Shown in pieces: positions 17,010-26,135 of a stretch of 64,000 nt of DNA. The first letter of the stretch is position 1, and the number at the start of each line of letters is the position of its first letter. The notes under the pieces were generated by a model that saw only the letters and a program-made list of their open reading frames with translations, made no database searches and was not told the origin of the DNA. The translations under genes and the position numbers were made by a program. Origin of the DNA: Paenibacillus agilis (lineage in GTDB: Bacteria; Bacillota; Bacilli; Paenibacillales; Paenibacillaceae); the NCBI RefSeq assembly GCF_007786455.1, contig NZ_VNJK01000001.1:2006074-2070073 (forward strand), given 5' to 3'.

Positions 17010-17915
17010 ATGAATTCAGCTATTTCCAAAAGAGAAACATTTATTTCATATTTCCTAGCCGTAGCACTTATTTTGGGCATGGTTGCTGCTGCACTACTAT
17101 TTAATGACCGTGAAATTATTTTGCCTGAGATTGCTGCGATGGCAATTGGCGTATGGGTATATCGGGAAGCGGGGTGGATTAGACAGCCTTCTAAACTATT
17201 TATCGCACCGTCACTTACTGCCATTATAGGCTTCGCCGTCAATCAATTAGATATTGCTTATTTAGCTAAAGTCAGTTTGACCTTGGCGTTGATGATGCTC
17301 TCACTGCGCATTATTCGATCCAATCTGGCACCGTCCATCGCAACAGGGCTGCTGCCGTTAGTTACAAATGCAACAGAATGGTCGTTTGTCCTATCTGTAC
17401 TAGTGTTCACATTTATATTAATGCTTGGTGTGCTGCTATTCCGATTGAATGAGGGCTTAGAGAAAAAAGTGCCCATCAACTATAAGTACATGCTTGTATT
17501 TTTAGTGATTAGTTTCGTGTGGATGGGCGCATGTACGCTTGCTGGTTTTCCGCAGGCTTCTGTTATTCCACCTATTTTAGTTGTGGTATATGAATCTCTT
17601 CAGAAACCGATGTACAATGGGAAAATGGCCTTTAAACAAGCACTCGTACTCACGATTTCCGCAACGGTAGGGACGTTGTTGTACTATGCGATCGATTCAT
17701 GGATTATCGTTACGATGCTGGATATCATCTGTATGCTTATACTGCTCCGTATCGTCGGAATTCGGGTTCCTGCGGTATTTGCCTTCCCGCTGCTTCCTTT
17801 TGTTTTTCCCGAAGAGGTCGTAGCTGTGCTGCCGTTAGTTGCACTGATTGCAACGACATGCTTATTTGGAATGGTGCTGGCGTACAAGAAATGGGAGTTT
17901 AAACAAACACATTAA
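17010..17915 (+). CDS. multi-pass membrane protein of unknown function
   Basis: The start at 17010 has GAAGAGGAG just upstream; a frame beginning at 16953 runs through the leader. The 301-residue product has about nine to ten hydrophobic segments, two of them closely spaced around residues 95-150, and ends with a short polar tail. I do not recognise a signature. Its divergent Crp/Fnr regulator and the operator-like palindrome in the promoter point to tightly controlled expression. Confidence 0.75.
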   Translation: MNSAISKRETFISYFLAVALILGMVAAALLFNDREIILPEIAAMAIGVWVYREAGWIRQPSKLFIAPSLTAIIGFAVNQLDIAYLAKVSLTLALMMLSLRIIRSNLAPSIATGLLPLVTNATEWSFVLSVLVFTFILMLGVLLFRLNEGLEKKVPINYKYMLVFLVISFVWMGACTLAGFPQASVIPPILVVVYESLQKPMYNGKMAFKQALVLTISATVGTLLYYAIDSWIIVTMLDIICMLILLRIVGIRVPAVFAFPLLPFVFPEEVVAVLPLVALIATTCLFGMVLAYKKWEFKQTH

Positions 17916-17930
17916 TCTGAGCAAGCAAGG

Positions 17931-17972
17931 CAAGGTAGATGCTTTTAAAAAAGCGTCTGCCTTGTTTTTTTA
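17931..17972 (+). terminator. terminator of the membrane-protein gene
   Basis: CAAGG-AGATGCTTTT / AAGCGTCT-CCTTG stem followed by TTTTTTT. Confidence 0.8.
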
Positions 17973-18068
17973 TACATAGCGTACAAACCGTTGATCATAT
18001 ATCCTTCAGTAGGGCGTGTTCTAACAGCAGCAAGTACAATAATGAACAGCCAAATTGGAGGGTAGATC

Positions 18069-18881
18069 ATGTATATTGAAGTTGAAAAAGGTATACATGT
18101 TTTTGTTGAGGATATTAACCCTGGAGGACAGAATAACAAGACGATCTTTTTCGTCCATGGTTGGCCGCTTAATCACAACATGTTTCAGTATCAGTACAAC
18201 GTACTGCCACAGCATGGCATTCGCTGTGTATGTATGGATATTCGGGGAAATGGGCAATCCGATAAGCCCTGGGGCGGCTACACATTCGATCGATTAGCGG
18301 ACGATATTGCTGTTGTGCTAGAGACATTGAAACTAGAAAATATAACACTGCTTGGTTTCTCCGTGGGCGGAGCAATTACGATCCGTTATATGTCTCGCTA
18401 TAAAGGACATCGTGTTTCGAAGCTAGCATTAGTTGATGCAGTATCTCCTTCCTTTGTGAAAGATCCAGATTCTCCTTACGGTGTTCCAAGAGAACAAGCC
18501 GATGCACTTATTAATCAAATGTACGTAAACTTACCTGTATTTCTTAGTGGTCTATCCCCATCTTTTTTCAATCGGAATTTAGGTAATGCAACGAATGATT
18601 GGTTTGTAAATATGGCATTGGATTCCGCTTCGTATGCCCTTATTAAACTATTACAAGTAGCAGCGAATGAAAATGTAGAAAAAGATTTAAGTCAAATTCA
18701 AGCTCCTACGGCTATTTTTCATGGTGTTCATGATCAACTGATTCCGTACAAAAGTGCTGAATTGACGAACCAACGAATTAAGAATTCTAAGCTCTTTCCA
18801 TTGACGAATAGTGGGCACGGAGCTCCAATCTGTCAAGCAGATGAACTGAATAAGCTGCTTATTGACTTTGTTAATTCATAA
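18069..18881 (+). CDS. alpha/beta hydrolase (haloperoxidase/arylesterase-like)
   Basis: A 270-residue hydrolase with HGWPLN oxyanion region, the DIRGNGQSDKP strand-turn, nucleophile elbow GFSVGG (Ser98), acid in HGVHDQLIP, and histidine in SGHGAP. This pattern fits non-haem haloperoxidase-like and arylesterase-like members. No signal peptide. GGAGGG precedes the ATG. Substrate unknown. Confidence 0.87.
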   Translation: MYIEVEKGIHVFVEDINPGGQNNKTIFFVHGWPLNHNMFQYQYNVLPQHGIRCVCMDIRGNGQSDKPWGGYTFDRLADDIAVVLETLKLENITLLGFSVGGAITIRYMSRYKGHRVSKLALVDAVSPSFVKDPDSPYGVPREQADALINQMYVNLPVFLSGLSPSFFNRNLGNATNDWFVNMALDSASYALIKLLQVAANENVEKDLSQIQAPTAIFHGVHDQLIPYKSAELTNQRIKNSKLFPLTNSGHGAPICQADELNKLLIDFVNS

Positions 18882-18932
18882 AATGAAATAACGGATGTAT
18901 ACCAAAATGAAATTTATTATTGTAAGCAAATT

Positions 18933-18965
18933 GGGGCCTAGAGTGTATCTGAGGCTCTATTTGTT
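18933..18965 (+). terminator. possible terminator
   Basis: GGGGCCT (18933-18939) can pair with AGGCTCT (18952-18958) using two G-U pairs, followed by ATTTGTTTTG. Weak. Confidence 0.4.
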
Positions 18966-19029
18966 TTGTTTTCAATCGTTGCATATGCAATTATTAAGAA
19001 TCTGTACTTTCAATTTGGACATATAGTTC

Positions 19030-19038
19030 TGCTATAAT
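19030..19038 (+). promoter_or_regulatory. extended -10 promoter of the two-component operon
   Basis: TGCTATAAT, an extended -10 box, 37 bases before the response-regulator start. The -35 region is poor, which is usual for this promoter type. Confidence 0.6.
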
Positions 19039-19074
19039 GGTGACGATGTAAACTTCATATAGGAGATGAAACAG

Positions 19075-19764
19075 ATGAAGCGTATCAACATCCTAATCGC
19101 GGATGACGAAGCAGAAATTGCAGAGTTACTTGCGCTGCATATAAAAAAAGAGGGCTATCACCCAATAATCGTATCTGATGGAAAGGCGGCTATCCAAGCA
19201 GTTGAGTCGAACTCTATCGACTTAGCCATACTTGATATTATGATGCCTGAAATGGACGGGTATGAAGTAACGCATCGTATTCGCGAGCTTAGTTCCATGC
19301 CAATTATTTTCCTGAGTGCGAAAGCAACGGATTTGGACAAGATTACAGGATTGGTCAGAGGGGCGGATGATTACGTCACGAAGCCGTTCAATCCGATGGA
19401 ACTGATCGCTCGGGTGAACGCCCAGTTACGACGTTCTATGCAGTTGAACCAACAAGCACCAACCATTAAGCCTGTATTAGAATTCGGTGGATTATCAATC
19501 TCGTATGATCAGCGCACAGTCTCCCTTTATGGCAATAACATTGAACTTACTCCCAAAGAATTCGATATTTTATATTTGTTAGCCAGTTCTCCCAAGAAGG
19601 TGTATCCTACCGAACTTATTTTTCAGCAGGTGTGGGGCGAAGCTTATTTTGAAGGCGGGAACACTGTGATGGTACATATTCGTACCTTGCGCAAAAAGCT
19701 TGGAGAAGATAAAAATACATTTATTAAAACGATTTGGGGAGTAGGGTACACATTCAATGGCTAA
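19075..19764 (+). CDS. OmpR/PhoB-family response regulator
   Basis: A 229-residue DNA-binding response regulator with the acidic pocket IADDE, phosphoacceptor Asp54 in LAILDIMMPEMDG, and the conserved TKPF lysine. It has a C-terminal winged helix (TPKEFDILYLLASSPKKVYP). The ATG at 19075 is right for the AGGAG at 19061-19065; the ATG at 19066 touches that site. It overlaps the kinase gene by eight bases. It probably controls the transporter genes that follow. Confidence 0.93.
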   Translation: MKRINILIADDEAEIAELLALHIKKEGYHPIIVSDGKAAIQAVESNSIDLAILDIMMPEMDGYEVTHRIRELSSMPIIFLSAKATDLDKITGLVRGADDYVTKPFNPMELIARVNAQLRRSMQLNQQAPTIKPVLEFGGLSISYDQRTVSLYGNNIELTPKEFDILYLLASSPKKVYPTELIFQQVWGEAYFEGGNTVMVHIRTLRKKLGEDKNTFIKTIWGVGYTFNG

Positions 19765-20866
19765 GATGAAGATGATTCAAAGCTTCCGTGCGAAAATGAT
19801 TATGATATTTGGATTGAGTCTATTCTGCTCCAGTATCATTACTTTTGCCATTTATAAAGTATTTCAATTGTATTACCGTACAGCAGTTAAGTTTGAGAGT
19901 CCGCTTAAGGACGTTCGCTATTTTATGAGAGAAATTGGAGATATTAACTTCTTCCTGATTTTCTTTATTCCTTTGTCAATTTTCTTTTTCTTTCTTCTCA
20001 CGAAGCGATATGCGAATTATTTTAATCAAATATCGGATGGAATTCATCATCTTGCGAATGGTGACTTTAATCATCAAGTCCAGCTTGCAACTAAGGATGA
20101 GTTCGGAGCCATTGCGGCAGATATAAATGCAGCTAGTGTGCAGTTGCAGGAGGCCGTGAAGAGAGGCGACTTTGCCGAAAGCAGCAAAGAACAACTGGTA
20201 TTGAATTTGGCGCATGATTTGCGCACACCGCTTACTTCAGTATTAGGCTATTTGGATTTCATTTTAAAGGACGAGCAGCTAACTCCTGAACAGACGAGAC
20301 ATTACACAACGATCGCATATACGAAGTCGAAACGACTAGAGAAGCTGATTGATGAGCTGTTTGGCATTACGAAAATGAATTACGGAATGGTTTCAATGGA
20401 GCAGCAATCGATTGATTTGAGTGAGCTGTTGAATCAGTTAAGCGAAGAGCTATATCCGATGTTTGAGAGCAATCATCTTGTTTCAAGAGTCCGAGTGGCT
20501 TCAGATTTGACGATTCAAGGGGATGGAGAGCTGCTTGCACGTGTATTTGAAAATTTGCTGACCAATGCCATTAGATATGGAAGTGATGGTCAGTTTGTAG
20601 ATATTAATGGTTATGTGGAGGAAAATGAGATCGTTGTCTCAGTTGTGAACTACGGTTCTCAAATTGATCAGGAAGATTTGCCGCATCTGTTTGATATGTT
20701 TTATATAGGTGACAAAGCACGGACGCATCAGGAGGGCAGCACGGGCCTAGGCTTATTTATTGCGAAAAATATTGTAGAGCAGCATAAAGGCAACATATCA
20801 GCTGAGAGTAATGTCGTTCGTACTAAGTTTGAAGTGAGGCTGCCACGACTTCAGGAATCTACCTGA
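19757..20866 (+). CDS. sensor histidine kinase
   Basis: A 369-residue membrane kinase. Two transmembrane segments (about 12-37 and 62-82) enclose only ~25 extracytoplasmic residues, so it may sense within the membrane or via the transporter rather than bind a ligand directly. Next come HAMP-like residues 83-135, the H-box NLAHDLRTPLTSV with His153, N-box NLLTNAIRYG, and G-box STGLGLFIAK. It is of the VanS-like type. The start overlaps the response-regulator stop, so translation is coupled. Confidence 0.92.
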   Translation: MAKMKMIQSFRAKMIMIFGLSLFCSSIITFAIYKVFQLYYRTAVKFESPLKDVRYFMREIGDINFFLIFFIPLSIFFFFLLTKRYANYFNQISDGIHHLANGDFNHQVQLATKDEFGAIAADINAASVQLQEAVKRGDFAESSKEQLVLNLAHDLRTPLTSVLGYLDFILKDEQLTPEQTRHYTTIAYTKSKRLEKLIDELFGITKMNYGMVSMEQQSIDLSELLNQLSEELYPMFESNHLVSRVRVASDLTIQGDGELLARVFENLLTNAIRYGSDGQFVDINGYVEENEIVVSVVNYGSQIDQEDLPHLFDMFYIGDKARTHQEGSTGLGLFIAKNIVEQHKGNISAESNVVRTKFEVRLPRLQEST

Positions 20867-20879
20867 GATTTACCAGAGT

Positions 20880-20916
20880 TTAAGAAAAACTTTATTTTTA
20901 CCCTACTTTTTCTTAA
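20880..20916. promoter_or_regulatory. inverted repeat upstream of the solute-binding protein
   Basis: TTAAGAAAAA (20880-20889) and TTTTTCTTAA (20907-20916) form a perfect 10-base inverted repeat, overlapping a weak TTAACA/TTGTAT promoter (20913-20941). It may be the response-regulator operator. A weak AT-rich terminator after the kinase gene is the alternative. Confidence 0.4.
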
Positions 20917-21018
20917 CAAGTTATCTTTATCCTTTTTGTATGAAAGGCATGAAGATAATGAGATGAAGAAGTAGGGCTTTTTGTTGTTGTTAAAATGAAA
21001 ACGAGGAGTGTCCATGAA

Positions 21019-22338
21019 ATGAGAAAGAAGAAACTAGGCGTGATAGCGAGCTGTGTTCTGCTCGCGCTAACGACTGCATGCCGTCTCGATGGAGAATTAA
21101 AGCCTAAGCCTAAATCGGCAGCGGGAAAGACAATCGTTACTTTTTCTATTAAAGAATTGAATCCGTTTTATCAAGTGGTCGAGAAGAAATTTGAAGCGAA
21201 GTATCCTGACATTGACTTGGAAATTAAAGCTCATAAGCAAATGGGCGGAAAGTGGGAGCCAGGAGAGTATGGGCAGTACATAAAAACAATGAATACCGAG
21301 GTGCTAGCTGGAAAAGGTGCTGATGTCATTGAAATGAGCAGTCTGCCTATTGGTAAGTACGTAAACAAAAATTTGCTAGTAAATATGAGTGATTTGATGG
21401 AAAAAGACCAGCCACTGAACAAAAATGACCTTCAAATGAATGTACTGGATGCTGGCAAAATCAATGGCGGCTTGTATACCATGCCTTACTCGTTCTCGCT
21501 AAGGACATTTGTAGGTGACGGTGATGCTTTGAAAAGCGCGAATATTGATGATAAGAGCTGGACCTGGCAGCAATTCGGTGACATTTCGAAGAACCTGATT
21601 GAGCAGACTGGCAAAGGTGATAAGCGATACGCATTAGCGGGCGAACCACAAGAACTAATTTTACAGGAAATGGTAGTTGATAACTATAAGGAGCTCGTAG
21701 ATCGTACGAATCAGAAAGCAAATTTTGATTCGCCCTTCTTTATAACGATGATGGAGGAAATTAAAAGGATGTACGAAAATGGTGTAATGACTTCGGAAGC
21801 AGCAGAGCCTGGGAAGCAGTTGTTTTATTCAATGAGGATCCCTTCACCAGAGGAATTTATCACTCCCTATATGTTATTTAACAACCCAAAGCTGCTGCAT
21901 AAGCCGCATGCCGAAGGTCAATCAGGTGGTCCCAGGATCTTTTTCTCGGATCAGCTTGGGATTAAGTCCAGCAGTAAAGTCAAAGATGAGGCGTGGACGT
22001 TTATTGCCTTCTTATTGTCGGAAGAAGTACAAACGTTACAAGAAAGAGAGGGGTTTTCACTGCTTACGTCACTCAATGACAAGAAGCTAAATGAGATTCA
22101 GGAGCAGATGAAGAACGGCACTTATAAGCTTCCGGATGGGAAATCAGTCACAGTACCAGATGAAGCTTTTGCTCAATTTAAGCAACTCATCCAAGAAGCA
22201 AATAACTATGCACCATGGGATGCGAAAGTAACGAACATTGTGTATGACGAAGCAATCGCCTTTTTCGCCGGGCAAAAATCTGCCGAGAATGTAGCAAAGC
22301 TTATTCAAAATAAAGTCACGACGTACTTAAACGAGTAA
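21019..22338 (+). CDS. ABC transporter substrate-binding lipoprotein (family 1, sugar type)
   Basis: A 439-residue lipoprotein with signal and lipobox TTAC (Cys21), then a family 1 extracellular solute-binding fold: ELNPFYQVVEKKFEAKYPDI near the N-terminus and a GLYTMPYSFSLRTFV hinge segment. The chosen ATG (21019) follows GAGGAG; the ATG at 20995 lies before that site. First gene of a transporter group with two permeases. The substrate is unknown; a sugar is only the default guess for the family. Confidence 0.88.
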   Translation: MRKKKLGVIASCVLLALTTACRLDGELKPKPKSAAGKTIVTFSIKELNPFYQVVEKKFEAKYPDIDLEIKAHKQMGGKWEPGEYGQYIKTMNTEVLAGKGADVIEMSSLPIGKYVNKNLLVNMSDLMEKDQPLNKNDLQMNVLDAGKINGGLYTMPYSFSLRTFVGDGDALKSANIDDKSWTWQQFGDISKNLIEQTGKGDKRYALAGEPQELILQEMVVDNYKELVDRTNQKANFDSPFFITMMEEIKRMYENGVMTSEAAEPGKQLFYSMRIPSPEEFITPYMLFNNPKLLHKPHAEGQSGGPRIFFSDQLGIKSSSKVKDEAWTFIAFLLSEEVQTLQEREGFSLLTSLNDKKLNEIQEQMKNGTYKLPDGKSVTVPDEAFAQFKQLIQEANNYAPWDAKVTNIVYDEAIAFFAGQKSAENVAKLIQNKVTTYLNE

Positions 22339-22404
22339 CGTAATCATGAAATTAGATTTAGATTCGTTTCGAGCAGTCATTCGTTCCTAAGAGGAAGAAC
22401 AATC

Positions 22405-23283
22405 ATGAAGATAATGTTGAGAAAATGGTCGCGTAGGGACGCCGCTGCGGCGCTCTTGTTTCTAGCTCCAAGTGTAATTGGATTTACCCTATTTTATCTG
22501 GTTCCATTTCTAATGGGTATTTTCTATTCTTTTATGGACAATTCAGTCAGCGGACAATTCGTTGGACTACATAATTACAAGGAGCTGCTTGACAGCGGCT
22601 CCTTCCGTAAAGCAGCATCCAATACTTTTTATTTCACGGCTATTAGTGTTCCGCTTATGCTCGTGCTGTCGTTAGGACTCGCTTTGCTGCTCAATCAACA
22701 TCTATACCTTCGCAACTGGCTAAGAACCGCCTACGTATTGCCATTAGTGATTCCTGTAGCTTCCATTATTCTCATCTGGCAAATGCTATTTGACTGGAAT
22801 GGTTCGCTTAATGCTTGGTTGGATTACTTTGGTGTGGATCGCGTAGATTGGATGAAGACGGACGCAGCTCGCAATGTCGTCATTATCGTTTATTTATGGA
22901 AGAACATTGGTTATAACATCATTTTGTTCTTAGCTGGTCTGCAGCAAATACCAAAAGACTATTACGAGACTGCACAAGTAGAAGGGGCAGGGCGGCTGCG
23001 GCAATTTTTCAGCATTACGCTCGTATATTTAACTCCAATGACATCGTTCGTTGTCTTAATGTCGATCATTAACTCGTTTAAAGTGTTTCGGGAAACGTAC
23101 CTGATTGCAGGCGATTATCCGCATGACAGCATTTATATGCTGCAGCATTTTATGAACAATATGTTTATGTCGCTCGATATTCAGAAGCTAATGGCGGCGG
23201 CTGTAATGATGGTTGGCTGCATTCTAATCATTGTATTAGGGTTATTCGCGATAGAACGCCGTTTCCAGAAGTCGATGGAATAA
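22405..23283 (+). CDS. ABC sugar-type permease (MalF/UgpA class)
   Basis: A 292-residue permease with six hydrophobic segments. It opens with AAALLFLAPSVIGFTLFYLV, typical of the MalF-like subunit, and has the EAA loop YETAQVEGAGRLRQFFSITL where the ATPase docks. It follows the binding-protein gene by 66 bases and precedes the second permease by 19. Confidence 0.92.
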   Translation: MKIMLRKWSRRDAAAALLFLAPSVIGFTLFYLVPFLMGIFYSFMDNSVSGQFVGLHNYKELLDSGSFRKAASNTFYFTAISVPLMLVLSLGLALLLNQHLYLRNWLRTAYVLPLVIPVASIILIWQMLFDWNGSLNAWLDYFGVDRVDWMKTDAARNVVIIVYLWKNIGYNIILFLAGLQQIPKDYYETAQVEGAGRLRQFFSITLVYLTPMTSFVVLMSIINSFKVFRETYLIAGDYPHDSIYMLQHFMNNMFMSLDIQKLMAAAVMMVGCILIIVLGLFAIERRFQKSME

Positions 23284-23302
23284 GGGCGGGAGGGAAGTAG
23301 AG

Positions 23303-24184
23303 TTGAAGCGAAGTAGAAATGTGCTGCAACGTGTGGCACTAACGGTTGTAATGACCGTCATAGCAATCATCTTGTTGTTTCCTATTGTAATTACATACAC
23401 GAATTCGTTGATGACAGAGCTGGAGATTGAGATTAATTATGGACTGATCGGTCAAATGACAGAAGTAAAGCCCGGAGCAGAGAATCCATTTGTGAATCTC
23501 AAGCTGTTGCCTGATAAAGTTTCGTTGGAGCAGTATGAAAAAGTGTTGGTCGATAATCCGTTTTTTCTGAAATTGTTCTGGAATTCTGTATTTTTAGTCG
23601 TGCCTATCATTGTAGGGCAAACGATTGTTGCGGCTTTAGCTGCCTACGCTTTCTCCAAGTTGAGATTCCGAGGGCGAGAAGTGTTGTTCATCGTTTATGT
23701 ATTGACGATGCTAATGCCCTTCCAAGTTACACTCGTACCGAATTACATTATGGCGGATCAGCTTGGGTTGTTGAATAGTCCAAGTGCTATCATTTTACCA
23801 GGTATTTTCGCTGCTTTTGGGGTATTTATGCTGCGTCAGTTTATGCTGCAAATTCCTTACGCCTACATTGAGGCGGCCAAGATGGATGGTGCTGGGCATA
23901 TTCGAATTTTCCACACGATCATTTTTCCAATGGTGAGGCCTGGTCTTGCTGCACTTGCTATTTTACTGTTTGTCGACTATTGGAACATGGTGGAGCAGCC
24001 ACTTATTTTTATAGACGATCCATTTGAACAGCCGTTATCGGTTTATTTGTCTGCTATAAATAATGATGAGCGAGGCGTTGCCTTTGCTGCTTCAATGCTA
24101 TATATGACGCCTATGGTACTTCTTTTTCTGTATGCGGAATCGTATTTCATCGAAGGGATTCAACTTTCTGGCATCAAGGGGTAG
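23303..24184 (+). CDS. ABC sugar-type permease (MalG/UgpE class)
   Basis: A 293-residue permease reading from a TTG start at 23303 with GGGAGGGAAG upstream. The EAA loop is IEAAKMDGAGHIRIFHTIIF and the protein ends with the class-typical YFIEGIQLSGIKG. One oddity is a ~50-residue extracytoplasmic insertion after the first membrane segment (MTELEIEINYGL...PDKVSLEQYEKV). No ATPase gene follows, so the transporter must share one encoded elsewhere, as many MsmX-type systems do. Confidence 0.92.
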   Translation: MKRSRNVLQRVALTVVMTVIAIILLFPIVITYTNSLMTELEIEINYGLIGQMTEVKPGAENPFVNLKLLPDKVSLEQYEKVLVDNPFFLKLFWNSVFLVVPIIVGQTIVAALAAYAFSKLRFRGREVLFIVYVLTMLMPFQVTLVPNYIMADQLGLLNSPSAIILPGIFAAFGVFMLRQFMLQIPYAYIEAAKMDGAGHIRIFHTIIFPMVRPGLAALAILLFVDYWNMVEQPLIFIDDPFEQPLSVYLSAINNDERGVAFAASMLYMTPMVLLFLYAESYFIEGIQLSGIKG

Positions 24185-24206
24185 TTTTTGTAGTTAGGAG
24201 GAACAA

Positions 24207-25388
24207 ATGTTGCAAGTAGGGGTGCAGGTAGAGAGAGAAGGCAGCGACCGTAAACGAAAGCGACTTATTCAAGTTTCGTTTCTGCTGTTTATCGTTATAT
24301 TGCTGTTTTTCACGATATTCAGCAATACGATTGAGTCGATAAGATTGCCAAAAGTCATAACGGAAAAGCCCAGTATGGGAGCGGTTGAACATAAGTTTGA
24401 AAGTGTTGGTGTACTGCGGCCTGTTAGTGAAACGAAGCTTGTAAGCTCTGGGGAGTGGAAAGTGGAAGCGATCCTAGTGAAAGAAGGAGCCCGTGTAAAG
24501 AAAGGGCAAACGCTTATTACGTATGACAGTTCATCTGTGGAACGGGAAGTAAAAAATGATGAAGCCGAATTGGAGAAGCTGCAGATCGAGCTGAAAAATA
24601 TGCAAGAACATTTTAAAGGAATCGCTAGAGAAGACGATGTGATGGCCATCCGCAAGGCAGAAAGCGATATGGACATGCATAAGCTTACGATTGGTATACG
24701 AGAGCGGAACATACAAGAGAAGAGAAAGGACGTGGCTGATAAAAAGGCAATAGTAGCTCCTTTCGATGGGCTTGTTTCGAAAATAAACGTTGTGGAAGGT
24801 ATGGCCTCATCCGGAGCGCCAGATGTAATCATGACTGACAGTCGTCTTGGATATGAGTTTGAAATGGTGGTTGATGCAGCGTTAGTATCGAGTCTGGCGC
24901 TTACCGTTAACAGTCAAATTGAAGTTGAATCTCCTAGTCTGGGCGATCAGCCGACAAGATTAATCAAGGGTACTATAACCCGCATCGCACATTCAGAACC
25001 TCGAAAAGAGGGTGTTAATCCAGAGTCTGATAGATCGACAGGACGATCAACGATACCTCAAAAAACGATTTTCGTTAAACTAGTAGATCCGTCGCTCAAA
25101 GGTGGTGAGCAGGTATCCGTTACGCTTACGAAACGATCCAATGAAAAAGGGATGCTCGTACTGGATAAGGCGATTCATCAAGATCGTAAAGGTAAATACG
25201 TATACAAAGTAGAAGAGCAGCGAGGCGCATTAGGAAATGTGTTTGTAGCGAGAAAAGTGGACATTGAATATATGGAAACGAGTCATGTTGAGACGATGAT
25301 TCGCTCCAATGAAATAAGCGAGGAAGATCGGATTATATTGGAGAGCAGTGAGCCAATACAAGACAATAGTCGTGTTCGATTGGAATAG
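24207..25388 (+). CDS. HlyD/RND-type membrane fusion (adaptor) protein
   Basis: A 393-residue protein with one N-terminal transmembrane segment (about 20-40), a lipoyl/biotinyl-like hairpin split around a helical coiled region (WKVEAILVKEGARVKKGQTL ... AIVAPFDGLVSKINVVEGM), and a beta-barrel C-terminal part. Such adaptors normally belong to export pumps. Here it sits 22 bases behind two importer-type permeases and before a strong terminator, so it is presumably cotranscribed with them. AGGAGG precedes the ATG. Its partner is not obvious. Confidence 0.85.
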   Translation: MLQVGVQVEREGSDRKRKRLIQVSFLLFIVILLFFTIFSNTIESIRLPKVITEKPSMGAVEHKFESVGVLRPVSETKLVSSGEWKVEAILVKEGARVKKGQTLITYDSSSVEREVKNDEAELEKLQIELKNMQEHFKGIAREDDVMAIRKAESDMDMHKLTIGIRERNIQEKRKDVADKKAIVAPFDGLVSKINVVEGMASSGAPDVIMTDSRLGYEFEMVVDAALVSSLALTVNSQIEVESPSLGDQPTRLIKGTITRIAHSEPRKEGVNPESDRSTGRSTIPQKTIFVKLVDPSLKGGEQVSVTLTKRSNEKGMLVLDKAIHQDRKGKYVYKVEEQRGALGNVFVARKVDIEYMETSHVETMIRSNEISEEDRIILESSEPIQDNSRVRLE

Positions 25389-25419
25389 TCCGGTTGGCGG
25401 TCTCCATGAACGAAATTGT

Positions 25420-25482
25420 AGCACACCCCTATAGAGATTTTGGGCGTAAACCGCTGAATCTCTTATAGGGGTGTGCTTTTTT
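25420..25482 (+). terminator. strong terminator of the transporter operon
   Basis: AGCACACCCCTATA-GAGATT / AATCTC-TATAGGGGTGTGCT long stem followed by TTTTTTT. It abuts the stop codon of the convergent gene. Confidence 0.9.
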
Positions 25483-26039
25483 TACTCAGATTCTGGATAA
25501 GCAATAATAGAATAGAATCGAACAATCTCTTCTGTATCATTGATATAAATATGAGGTGTATTCGCATCAAATTTCAATGATTCATTCCGATTGATATGCA
25601 TTTGCTCTCCATCGATATCTACCGTAAGTTGACCTTCTTGAATCATAAGGTATTCTTCTCCCATATGTGCTTCTGAACGATGCTCCATACCAGGTTTTAA
25701 TTCAGCCATAAAAACTTCAAAACGCTTTTCAGGATGAAAAGGATACAGCGTATAAACATTGTATTGATCATCATCATCAACGATTGATTTGACATCCTGA
25801 ATGTTTACTTTTTCTATTTTGGGTTTATCCGTTTCTTTGATGAAGGCAGAAAAAGATACTTGTAATCCATTTGCAATTTTCCATAACGTCGTAACCGTTG
25901 GATTGGATTTTCCATTTTCGATTTGAGCTAACATTGCTTTACTAACGCCAGTCATCTCAGCTACTTTATCTAAGCTTAACCCACGGTTTTTTCTAATCCT
26001 CGAAAAATTTTGTGCGACTGCAGCTTGAATCAATTCCAT
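25482..26039 (-). CDS. XRE-cupin transcriptional regulator
   Basis: The ATG at 26039 has AAGGAG upstream; a 14-codon longer frame is unlikely. The 185-residue protein combines an N-terminal helix-turn-helix (LSLDKVAEMTGVSKAMLAQI, then ENGKSNPTVTTL) with a C-terminal cupin barrel (about 105-180: EHRSEAHMGEEYLMIQEGQL). It is divergent from azlCD and probably regulates it, with a small ligand bound in the cupin. Confidence 0.9.
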   Translation of the reverse strand: MELIQAAVAQNFSRIRKNRGLSLDKVAEMTGVSKAMLAQIENGKSNPTVTTLWKIANGLQVSFSAFIKETDKPKIEKVNIQDVKSIVDDDDQYNVYTLYPFHPEKRFEVFMAELKPGMEHRSEAHMGEEYLMIQEGQLTVDIDGEQMHINRNESLKFDANTPHIYINDTEEIVRFYSIIAYPESE

Positions 26040-26070
26040 ACAATCTCCTTGACCCATTTTTGTTTTTATT

Positions 26071-26094
26071 ATAGCATACAATAAAGTATGTTAT
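26071..26094. promoter_or_regulatory. operator candidate between the XRE-cupin gene and azlC
   Basis: ATA-CATAC-aataaa-GTATG-TAT is an imperfect palindrome. It overlaps the likely -10 (TATAAT on the minus strand, 26068-26073) of the regulator, consistent with autoregulation. Confidence 0.5.
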
Positions 26095-26135
26095 ATAAGA
26101 CAGATATTCATTATAACGAACGAATGGGTGGGGTA

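Noticed and set aside
24269-24832. 187-codon minus-strand frame
   Set aside because: Antisense to the HlyD-like gene; serine/isoleucine-rich composition typical of a shadow frame.
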